A stretch of 12,960 bases of DNA from Erythrobacter sp. UBA2510 (GTDB lineage Bacteria; Pseudomonadota; Alphaproteobacteria; Sphingomonadales; Sphingomonadaceae): NCBI GenBank assembly GCA_002341345.1, contig DDNW01000027.1, positions 1-12,960 on the forward strand. The letters run 5' to 3'. Made by a program: the position numbers and the translations under genes. Below are positions 6,309 to 12,960 of the stretch, one piece after another (position 1 is the first letter of the stretch; each line of letters begins with the position of its first letter). A model generated the notes under the pieces. It was not told where the DNA came from and did no database searches. It was given only the letters and a program-made list of their open reading frames with translations.

Positions 6309-9300
6309 TGACTCGCTCGGGGCGAAGTACTCCGAGGATAAACATGGACTTGGCTTTATCGGCCTAATCCTCGATGTCGCGGTCCGCTTCCGGTGGGCGA
6401 TTATTGTTCTGACCGTCGGTATCGCGGTATTGGGGGCAAGCAATCTTGAGCGCCTGCCGATCGATGCAGTCCCCGACATCACCAACGTGCAGGTGCAGAT
6501 TAACACCAAGGCGCCTGCCCTGTCGCCCTCGCAAGTCGAGACTCAGGTAACCTATCCCGTTGAAACCGGGCTTGCCGGCATAGAGGGTCTGGAAATGACC
6601 CGCTCGATATCGCGCAACGGGTTCAGCCAGGTCACCGCGATTTTCGAGGAAGGGACCGACATTTATTTCGCGCGTCAGCAGGTCAACGAACGGCTGACGC
6701 CCATAAGTGCTTCCCTGCCCGAGGGTGCCGAACCGGTGATGGGGCCCATCTCGACCGGATTGGGCGAAGTGCTCATGTACGTCATCGAGTACGAATATCC
6801 TGATGGCAAGGAAGCGCCGCGGGGCGAAGCGGTCGGATGGCAGTCCGACGGGAGCTTCGTAACCGAACGTGGCGACCAGCTCGACAGTGATGTCGCCAAG
6901 GCCGCGTATCTGCGAACTATTCAGGACTGGGTGGTTGCGCCCTTCATGCGGTCGGTCGACGGTGTGGCAGGTGTCGACTCGATTGGCGGCTTCGAAAAGC
7001 AATACCTCGTTCAACCCGATCCCGCGCGATTGACCGGTTACGGTTTATCGTTCGACGAGGTGATCGACGCGCTGGAAGCGGCCAATCTCGCCGAAGGCGC
7101 CAATTTCGTCGAGCGGGCCGGTGAAGCCCTTCTCGCCCGGGTCGATGCGCGCCTCGGCAGTGTTGAGGATATCGAGCAGGCGGTCGTTTCCACCCGCGAG
7201 GGGGTCCCCATTCGCGTAGGTGACGTCGCCACAGTCAGCATCGGTGGCGACCTGCGAACGGGCGCGGCGTCGCTGAACGGCGATGAAGCGGTCGTGGGCA
7301 CCGTGCTCATGCGCGCGGGCGAGAACAGCCGCACCGTGTCGGCCGAGGCGGCCGAACGGCTCGAGGAAGTTCGCAGCTCCCTGCCGGAAGGAATTGTCGC
7401 GGAGATCGTCTACAACCGGTCTTCCCTGGTCGATGCGACGATCGCGACCGTCGAGAAGAACCTTGTCGAGGGCGCGCTTCTGGTCATTGCGATCCTGTTC
7501 TTGCTGCTGGGCAACATCCGGGCAGCGATCATCGCGGCGCTGGTCATCCCCTTTTCCATGCTGATGGCATCGATCGGAATGAACCGGCTCGGCGTTTCGG
7601 GCAATCTCATGAGCCTGGGTGCGCTGGACTTCGGCCTGATCGTCGATGGTGCCGTCATCATCGTCGAGAACAGCGTCGCGAGGCTCGCGGCTCGACAGGA
7701 ACACGAGGGCCGACTTCTTACACTTGGTGAGAGGTTGACGGAAACGCGGCTTGCCGCGCAGGAAATGATCAAGCCGACTGTGTACGGGCAGGCGATCATA
7801 CTTCTCGTCTTCGCACCGCTTCTGACCTTTACCGGAGTCGAAGGCAAAACCTTCTCGCCCATGGCGATCACGGTCATGCTCGCGCTCGCCTCGGCGTTCG
7901 TGTTGTCGCTGACCTTCGTCCCGGCAATGATCGCCATCCTGCTCAACAAGAAGCTGACGGAAAAGGAGGTCAAGCCGATCCGGATCGCCAAGGAGCGATA
8001 CGGACCGCTGGTCCGCAAGGCGATCACCCGCCCTTGGCCGGTCATCGGCATGGGCGTCGGCATCTTCGCCTTTGCGGCCTTCGTGTTCAGCTTCCTCGGG
8101 AGCGAATTCACACCGCAATTGGACGAGCGCGACATCGCCGTGCAATCGCTGCGTATTCCTTCGACATCGCTCGAACGCTCGCTCGCGATGCAAAGGCGGG
8201 TCGAGGACCGGCTCGAGCAGTTTGAGCAGGTCGAGCTCGTCTTTTCGCGGACGGGCACGGCAGAAGTGGCCAGTGACCCGATGCCGCCGAACGCTTCCGA
8301 CGCGTACGTGATCCTCAAACCCCGTGAGGAATGGCCCGATCCCGACCTCGCCAAGGACGAGCTGGTCGCGCAAATGGAGAGCGCGCTCAGCAGTCTCGTC
8401 GGCAACCTTTACGAGTTCAGCCAACCGATCGAATTGCGGTTCAACGAATTGATCGCAGGCGTTCGCGGAGATGTTGCCGTCAAGATCTACGGAGACGATC
8501 TCAGCGCCATGACCTCGGCGGCGAACGAGGTTGCGGGCGTGCTCCGCAATGTCGACGGCGCCGCGGACGTCAAGGTCCAGCAAGTGACCGGGTTCCCCAC
8601 CCTCGATATTGCCTTCGATCGGCCAGCGATTGCCCGTTACGGGCTGAAGGTCGAAGACGTTGCGCAATCGGTGGCGATCGCACTGGGCGGTCGGCCTGCG
8701 GGCCTCGTTTTCGAAGGCGATCGCCGCTTCGATGTGGTTGTGCGGTTGTCGGACGCGACCCGCGACGATTTCGACCAGTTGGGTGCTTTGCCGGTGCTGC
8801 TCCCGAACGGGGCAACCATACCGCTACGCTCGGTTGCCGAGTTCCGTGTGGTGGATGGTCTCGCGGAGGTTCGCCGGGAACAGGGACGCAGACTGGTGAT
8901 CGTTTCGTCCAACGTGCGAGAACGCGACCTCGGGTCTTTTGTAGAAGAGGCCCAGGAAAGGGTTGCGGCGCAGGTCGAACTGCCCGCTGCCGCGTTTATC
9001 GAGTGGGGCGGTCAATACCAGAACCTCCAGGCTGCTCAGGAAAGACTTCAGATAGTCATTCCTATCGCTTTCGCGGTCATTCTCTTGCTGCTTTACATGG
9101 CGGTTGGGGGCTGGGTGCCGGCGCTCGCCGTATTCAGCGCGATCCCGTTGGCCCTGGCAGGCGGGATTTTCTCCTTGGCTCTACGCGGGATGCCATTCTC
9201 GGTATCTGCGGCGGTAGGCTTTATCGCCCTGTCGGGTGTGGCGACCTTGAATGGCCTCGTGATGGTGACTGCGATCCGTCAGCGGCTCGACAGGGGCATG

Positions 9301-9618
9301 GCGCTCGATGACGCCATCGTCGATGGTGGATTGGCGCGCCTAAGGCCGGTTCTCATGACCGCGCTCGTTGCATCGCTCGGCTTCGTGCCGATGGCCATTG
9401 CGACCGGGACCGGCGCGGAAGTGCAACGTCCCTTGGCGACAGTCGTCATTGGAGGGTTGATCACCGCCACCGCGCTGACCCTTTTCGTCTTGCCCGCAAT
9501 CTTAAAGCTGGTTTTCGGGACCAGAGAAGATGACCGGACCTGGCGACAGCGTTGGTGGGACAGGCTGCGGCGCAATGTGACAAGCGATGAGCAGCGCGAG
9601 CTGAAGGACATCACATGA
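6298..9618 (+). CDS. czcA: CzcA-type heavy-metal efflux RND inner-membrane pump
   Basis: This encodes 1106 residues. The ATG at 6298 is preceded by AAGAGAA (6283-6289). The frame is open upstream, but that part overlaps the czcB 3' end. It is a proton-driven RND pump with TM1 near the N-terminus, the PDITNVQVQINT segment, two large periplasmic loops and two six-helix TM blocks. TM4 carries DFGLIVDGAVIIVEN, giving D444, D450 and E457. Their spacing equals the essential D402/D408/E415 of the Cupriavidus CzcA, which places it in the divalent-cation (Zn/Co/Cd or Co/Ni) HME class and not the Cu/Ag class. It is slightly longer than typical CzcA because of a polar insertion (about residues 164-205) in the first periplasmic loop. 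The C-terminal tail is basic and cytoplasmic. Confidence 0.92.
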   Translation: MTTNDSLGAKYSEDKHGLGFIGLILDVAVRFRWAIIVLTVGIAVLGASNLERLPIDAVPDITNVQVQINTKAPALSPSQVETQVTYPVETGLAGIEGLEMTRSISRNGFSQVTAIFEEGTDIYFARQQVNERLTPISASLPEGAEPVMGPISTGLGEVLMYVIEYEYPDGKEAPRGEAVGWQSDGSFVTERGDQLDSDVAKAAYLRTIQDWVVAPFMRSVDGVAGVDSIGGFEKQYLVQPDPARLTGYGLSFDEVIDALEAANLAEGANFVERAGEALLARVDARLGSVEDIEQAVVSTREGVPIRVGDVATVSIGGDLRTGAASLNGDEAVVGTVLMRAGENSRTVSAEAAERLEEVRSSLPEGIVAEIVYNRSSLVDATIATVEKNLVEGALLVIAILFLLLGNIRAAIIAALVIPFSMLMASIGMNRLGVSGNLMSLGALDFGLIVDGAVIIVENSVARLAARQEHEGRLLTLGERLTETRLAAQEMIKPTVYGQAIILLVFAPLLTFTGVEGKTFSPMAITVMLALASAFVLSLTFVPAMIAILLNKKLTEKEVKPIRIAKERYGPLVRKAITRPWPVIGMGVGIFAFAAFVFSFLGSEFTPQLDERDIAVQSLRIPSTSLERSLAMQRRVEDRLEQFEQVELVFSRTGTAEVASDPMPPNASDAYVILKPREEWPDPDLAKDELVAQMESALSSLVGNLYEFSQPIELRFNELIAGVRGDVAVKIYGDDLSAMTSAANEVAGVLRNVDGAADVKVQQVTGFPTLDIAFDRPAIARYGLKVEDVAQSVAIALGGRPAGLVFEGDRRFDVVVRLSDATRDDFDQLGALPVLLPNGATIPLRSVAEFRVVDGLAEVRREQGRRLVIVSSNVRERDLGSFVEEAQERVAAQVELPAAAFIEWGGQYQNLQAAQERLQIVIPIAFAVILLLLYMAVGGWVPALAVFSAIPLALAGGIFSLALRGMPFSVSAAVGFIALSGVATLNGLVMVTAIRQRLDRGMALDDAIVDGGLARLRPVLMTALVASLGFVPMAIATGTGAEVQRPLATVVIGGLITATALTLFVLPAILKLVFGTREDDRTWRQRWWDRLRRNVTSDEQRELKDIT

Positions 9619-9640
9619 CCGATCGGGAAAGGAGAATACG

Positions 9641-10012
9641 GTGCTGGCACTGAAGGAAAAGAACGGACTGCTCTGGATACGTGCCGGAGGCAGGCAGGGG
9701 GATGAAGCCTATGACCGCTTTGTTCCCCAATTCGAACATATCGCAGAGCGCGAGGCCGGTACCGTCCCGATGGTGATCGAGCTCGCGCCTGACTTTTCGG
9801 GTTGGAACTTCGGAGGTCTCTGGCGCGATCTCAAGTTCGACATCCGGCATAAGGATTGTTTCGGCCGGATCGCCATAATCGGCGACAGCGAATGGGAAGA
9901 GTGGGGCACGAAATTGTCATCCTCACTCTTCCGCACCGAAATGAAGTTCTTCCGGCCAACACAGCGTAGTCATGCGGAAAGCTGGGTACAAACCGAGGAG
10001 GACGCAGCATGA
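9641..10012 (+). CDS. SpoIIAA-like (STAS/SEC14-type) small protein
   Basis: This encodes 123 residues from a GTG start at 9641, with a strong AAAGGAGA Shine-Dalgarno at 9628-9635. It is soluble, with no signal peptide. The pattern of an N-terminal strand (NGLLWIRAGG), a helix with YDRFVPQFEHIAE, a VPMVIELAPDFSGWN strand-loop, a GLWRDLKFDIRH helix and an RIAIIGDSEWEEW strand fits the SpoIIAA-like/DUF3478-type fold. A C-terminal EMKFFRPTQRSHAESWV strand-helix follows. Family members are of unclear function, often linked to membrane or stress settings. It lies 22 nt after czcA and overlaps the next CDF by 4 nt (ATGA), so it likely belongs to the same transcript. Whether it acts on the transporter is unknown. 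Confidence 0.78.
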   Translation: MLALKEKNGLLWIRAGGRQGDEAYDRFVPQFEHIAEREAGTVPMVIELAPDFSGWNFGGLWRDLKFDIRHKDCFGRIAIIGDSEWEEWGTKLSSSLFRTEMKFFRPTQRSHAESWVQTEEDAA

Positions 10013-10638
10013 GTGGCGGACATGAGGTCGATGTCGGGTCGCCTGAAAAGCGCAAGACCCTGTGGGTTGTCCTGTGGCTTAACGTGGCCATCGCGATCGG
10101 CTTTTTCGCGGTCGGGTATTTTGCCGATTCTAATGCGCTGTTGGCGAACGGCCTCGATAATTCATCCGATGCCATCGTTTATGCGCTCAGCCTGCTCGCG
10201 CTGACCCGCTCACGGACCTGGAAACGCGGGGCCGCACGTTTCTCCGGCATCATGCTGCTGATCTTCTCTGCTGGGGTTATCTTCGATGCTTACCGACGGT
10301 TTGTGGAAGGGTCCGATCCGGGCGGGATATTGATGATGGCGATGGCGTTCATCGCGGGGATGGTCAATCTCTATTGCCTGCGCCTGCTGCAGAAGATGGA
10401 GAACAAGGACGTCAATATGCGGGCGGCGACCACCTTCAGCTTCAACGACTTTATCTCTAATGGCGGGATCATTATCGCCGGCATCATTGTGATGCTGACC
10501 GGAACCAACTGGCCCGACCTCGTTGTGGGCATCGCGGTAGCTTGCATCGCTCTCTATGGCGGCATCGAGATTCTGCGCGACGCTCACATGGATAGCCACG
10601 ACGATGCGGGAACCAAACACGGCGAGAAGAGGAATTGA
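10009..10638 (+). CDS. CDF-family transporter lacking the C-terminal domain
   Basis: This encodes 209 residues. The ATG at 10009 overlaps the preceding stop and has GGAGG at 9996-10000. Six membrane helices can be traced: about 18-39, 54-66, 77-98, 106-127, 141-164 and 169-188. TM2 carries ANGLDNSSDA, so the canonical i/i+4 acidic pair is D50/D54, with N47 where many CDFs have Asp. TM5 carries FSFNDFISN, so D147 aligns with the canonical Asp, but the position normally held by His or Asp is F143. The cytoplasmic metal-binding domain of about 80 residues is absent, and the protein ends in a short His-containing tail (HMDSHDDAGTKHGEKRN). CDFs without this domain are known, for example from Maricaulis. 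The substrate is unknown. A TGA separates it from an in-frame CDF fragment. Confidence 0.78.
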   Translation: MSGGHEVDVGSPEKRKTLWVVLWLNVAIAIGFFAVGYFADSNALLANGLDNSSDAIVYALSLLALTRSRTWKRGAARFSGIMLLIFSAGVIFDAYRRFVEGSDPGGILMMAMAFIAGMVNLYCLRLLQKMENKDVNMRAATTFSFNDFISNGGIIIAGIIVMLTGTNWPDLVVGIAVACIALYGGIEILRDAHMDSHDDAGTKHGEKRN

Positions 10639-11142
10639 CCCTATTCGATCTTCCTGCACAATGTGTCCGATGCGCTGGCTTCGGCCGGTGTGATCGTGGC
10701 TGGCGTGCTCATTCTGCGATACGAACTTTATATCGCCGATCTGACCATCACGGTGGTCATTGGTGACTTTGTGATCTGGCAGGGCGTTACTTTGTTGCCT
10801 CGCACGGTGCGTCTCTTGATGGGCGCGGTGCCGGACGAAAGCGAGTTCGATCGCATTGTGAACGACCTGCGTGACGCAGAAGGCGTGGCCGACGTCCATC
10901 ACGTCCAAGTCTGGAGCATCAGCGAGCATTATCGCGCGCTTGAGGCGCATGTCGTTCCTGCCGAATCTTCGTTGCAGGCTTTCGAGGATGTGAAGGCGCG
11001 GGCTCGCGGTATGCTCGAGACGCAGCACGCCATCGCCCATGCAACGTTCGAAGCCTGTCTCGCTGCGGACTGTGATCCGGTTATGGTCCCGGGCCATCAG
11101 GTCGAAAAGAACCAATGCCAAGACCATGATCACGACCATTGA
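10639..11142 (+). pseudogene. Orphan CDF half: TM5-TM6 plus cytoplasmic C-terminal domain
   Basis: The frame of the preceding gene continues after its TGA (10636-10638) without further stops to a TGA at 11140-11142. It begins PYSIFLHNVSDALASAGVIV, a canonical CDF TM5 with HxxxD. TM6 follows (ITVVIGDFVIWQGVTLL), then a complete CDF C-terminal domain with VHHVQVWSISEHYRALEAHVV. A Cys/His tail ends the protein (CLAADCDP and QCQDHDHDH). TM1-TM4 are missing. The best conventional start is GTG at 10663 (159 residues), which lies inside TM5, has no close Shine-Dalgarno and would drop the His ligand. It is most simply a 5'-deleted czcD/zitB-like gene. Its uninterrupted frame leaves room for expression by reinitiation or readthrough. 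Confidence 0.6.
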
Positions 11143-11233
11143 CAAGCGCGGCGATCAGGTCGGCCGCTGCAAGCAAGCAGTTTGGTAGCGCACGGCATGA
11201 ACCGCCCTGCAACTCGTAAATGAGGACCGACGA
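11143..11233. other. Short intergenic gap before acetolactate synthase gene
   Basis: This is 91 bp without a convincing open frame. A weak 5-bp arm pair, GCGGC/GCCGC (11148-11152/11163-11167), is present but has no T-run, so a terminator is not supported. A GAGGA Shine-Dalgarno at 11222-11226 serves the next gene. No clear promoter was seen, though a functional change from metal efflux to metabolism suggests a transcript boundary may fall here. Confidence 0.4.
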
Positions 11234-12874
11234 ATGAAAGCTTCCGATCTTATGGTCGCCGCGCTCGAGGCAGAGGGTGTCGAGTATGTTTTCGCCGTTC
11301 CAGGCGAAGAGAACCTGGATCTTCTGGAATCGCTGCGAACTTCCACCATCACGCTGGTTCTGGCCCGTCACGAACAGGGCGCTGGCTTCATGGCGGCAAC
11401 TTATGGCCGCCTGACCGGCAAGGCAGGTGTGTGCCTGGCAACACTCGGGCCAGGTGCCACGAACCTGACCACACCGGCGGCCTATGCCGCGCTCGGAGCC
11501 TTCCCGCTCGTGATCATTACCGGGCAGAAACCGATCAAGACCTCGAAACAGGCCCAGTTCCAGATTGTCGACGTCGTTTCCCTGTTCACCCCGCTGTGCA
11601 AGGCTTCGACCCAGATCGTGAACGGCAATCGCATTCCCTCGCTCGTTCGCGAAGGTTTCCGTCTGGCGCAGGAAGAAAGGCCGGGCGCTGTACTGCTCGA
11701 GCTGCCGGAAGATATCGCTGAAGAGGAAACGATCGAACCGGTCATACCTCCGCATTACAGGCGTTATGCGGTCGCCGGAGATGCTGCGCTCGACGAAGCG
11801 GCCGAGCGCATCATCGCGGCTGAGCGGCCATTGCTCCTGATCGGTGCCGGAGCGAACCGCCGCCGCGCTTCGAAAGCGTTGCGCAAATTCGTGTCTGATA
11901 CCGGCTTTCCATTCTTCGACACCCAGATGGGCAAGGGCGTGGTCGATGAAGATAGCGAGCTCTATCTGGGCACCGCGGCGCTATCGTCGGGCGATTATGT
12001 TCACTGCGCAATCGAAAAGGCCGATCTGATCGTCAATATCGGTCACGACGTGGTGGAGAAGCCGCCCTTCTTCATGGAGCCGGGCGGGCAGACCGTCATC
12101 CATATCAATTACAAGGCAGCCGAAGTCGATCAGGTCTACTTCCCGCAGCTCGAGGTCATCGGCGACATCGCCGGATCGGTCGAGCGGCTGGGAAACCGTC
12201 TGGATGGCAAGCTGCAGTGCGATCGCAGCTATTACACTGTGCTGCACCACGAGATTGCTTCGCACATTTCCGAGACCAGCGACGACGAACGTTTTCCGAT
12301 GGTCCCCCAGCGCGTGGTTGCCGACGTACGCAGCGTAATGGCGCGCGATGATATCGTTGCGCTCGACAACGGTATCTACAAGATCTGGTTCGCCAGAAAC
12401 TACATTGCGAATGAACCGGGTACCATCCTTCTCGACAATGCATTGGCGACGATGGGCGCAGGCCTTCCATCGGCCATGATGGCGGCGATGCTGTCGCCGG
12501 GGCGCAGAGTGCTCGCGGTATGCGGCGATGGCGGGTTCATGATGAACTCGCAGGAGCTGGAAACGGCCGTCAGGCTGGGCCTGAACCTCGTCGTACTCGT
12601 CCTGAACGATGCGGCATACGGCATGATCCGCTGGAAGCAGGACCAGCTCGGCTTTCCGGACTACGGCCTAACCTTTTCCAATCCCGACTTCGTCACCTAC
12701 GCACAAAGCTATGGAGCGACCGGTCACCGGGTCGAGCGGAGCGCAGATCTTGTGGCGGTCCTGAACGCCGCATTCGAGGCGGGCGGCGTGCACCTTGTCG
12801 ATCTGCCCGTCGACTACTCCGAAAACAAGAAGGTGCTGATCGACGAACTCGGCGCAAAGGTGTGCGAGCTATGA
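11234..12874 (+). CDS. Acetolactate synthase large-subunit-like ThDP enzyme
   Basis: This encodes 546 residues. The ATG at 11234 has GAGGA (11222-11226) upstream. It is a cytoplasmic ThDP-dependent enzyme expected to condense two pyruvates to acetolactate. The N-terminal PYR domain carries the activating Glu in RHEQGAGFMAA (E47) and LGPGATNL. A central domain follows, then the C-terminal PP domain with the ThDP/Mg motif GDGGFMMNS (G431-D432-G433) and LNDAAYG with N458 at the expected distance. The RFDDR-type motif of FAD-containing biosynthetic AHAS is absent; the equivalent segment reads IVNIGHDVVEKPPFF. This resembles catabolic AlsS/BudB-type enzymes. No small subunit or acetolactate decarboxylase is in the window. 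It overlaps the next gene by ATGA. Substrate specificity is not proven; related decarboxylases share these motifs. Confidence 0.85.
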   Translation: MKASDLMVAALEAEGVEYVFAVPGEENLDLLESLRTSTITLVLARHEQGAGFMAATYGRLTGKAGVCLATLGPGATNLTTPAAYAALGAFPLVIITGQKPIKTSKQAQFQIVDVVSLFTPLCKASTQIVNGNRIPSLVREGFRLAQEERPGAVLLELPEDIAEEETIEPVIPPHYRRYAVAGDAALDEAAERIIAAERPLLLIGAGANRRRASKALRKFVSDTGFPFFDTQMGKGVVDEDSELYLGTAALSSGDYVHCAIEKADLIVNIGHDVVEKPPFFMEPGGQTVIHINYKAAEVDQVYFPQLEVIGDIAGSVERLGNRLDGKLQCDRSYYTVLHHEIASHISETSDDERFPMVPQRVVADVRSVMARDDIVALDNGIYKIWFARNYIANEPGTILLDNALATMGAGLPSAMMAAMLSPGRRVLAVCGDGGFMMNSQELETAVRLGLNLVVLVLNDAAYGMIRWKQDQLGFPDYGLTFSNPDFVTYAQSYGATGHRVERSADLVAVLNAAFEAGGVHLVDLPVDYSENKKVLIDELGAKVCEL

Positions 12875-12960
12875 AAACGATCGTTCACAATCCCTTCGAC
12901 CGCTCGCCGATTGCAGAAGTAGCGCTTGTCGACTGGGCTCAAATCGATGAATGGCTGAAT
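12871..12960 (+). CDS. Aldehyde dehydrogenase-like protein, N-terminus only (3'-partial)
   Basis: The ATG at 12871 overlaps the preceding TGA (ATGA), and 30 codons are visible before the window ends. The start MKTIVHNPFDRSPIAEVALV has the NPxDxxxIAEV pattern with which NAD(P)-dependent aldehyde dehydrogenases usually begin, followed by the first helix (DWAQIDEWLN). Catalytic Cys/Glu residues lie outside the window. Coupling to the ThDP enzyme suggests oxidation of an aldehyde related to that enzyme's substrate or product, but this is inference. Confidence 0.55.
   Translation, partial: MKTIVHNPFDRSPIAEVALVDWAQIDEWLN

Noticed and set aside
7045..8667. 540-codon open frame on the - strand opposite czcA
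   Set aside because: It is an antisense shadow of a high-GC coding region. Its translation is rich in Arg, Asp and His with no domain pattern, while the + strand encodes a clear RND pump.
8331..9311. 326-codon + strand frame inside czcA
   Set aside because: It is a frame-shifted shadow with an Arg/Gly/Cys-rich sequence; the czcA frame is intact through this stretch.
11148..11167. Possible terminator after the orphan CDF half
   Set aside because: The stem is only 5 bp with a 10-nt loop and no T-run, too weak to call.

Overview
The window is GC-rich with dense, mostly co-directional coding. Every gene I can support lies on the + strand. Protein style and gene order suggest an alphaproteobacterium, most likely a sphingomonad (Sphingomonadaceae/Erythrobacteraceae type). 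That placement is judged from remembered family resemblance and was not searched.

Region 1 (1-2249) looks like conjugative-plasmid or ICE backbone. It holds the C-terminal part of an ArdC-type antirestriction/zincin metallopeptidase protein, a translationally coupled conserved hypothetical, a 219-nt non-coding stretch dense in inverted repeats, and a DUF2493 (SLOG-fold) protein whose Shine-Dalgarno could be sequestered by one of those repeats.

Region 2 (2250-11142) is a divalent-metal resistance cargo block. It starts with a DmeF-type cation diffusion facilitator (CDF) exporter carrying a His-rich loop. An AT-rich promoter/operator-like region follows, then a small exported His/Cys protein in the position of CzcI, and the tripartite czcC-czcB-czcA efflux genes. 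These are tightly packed or overlapping. Downstream are a SpoIIAA-like (STAS/SEC14) protein, a six-helix CDF lacking the usual C-terminal metal-sensing domain, and, in the same frame just after its stop codon, an orphan half of another CDF (TM5-TM6 plus C-terminal domain). Together the genes would move divalent cations (Co/Zn/Cd/Ni class) from the cytoplasm to the periplasm via CDFs, and out across the outer membrane via CzcCBA.

Region 3 (11143-12960) is metabolic: an FAD-independent-looking acetolactate synthase (ThDP enzyme), coupled by an ATGA overlap to an aldehyde dehydrogenase-like gene that runs off the window.

Most gene families here are known. The parts that deserve attention are the structured leader at 1092-1310, the CDF pair at 10009-11142 (a CTD-less transporter lacking one canonical metal ligand, followed in frame by an orphan half that encodes it), the long inverted repeat at 2252-2308, and the nested palindromes in front of the czc operon. 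No tRNA, rRNA, CRISPR array, complete IS element or transposase was seen. No gene-free stretch exceeds 300 bases.
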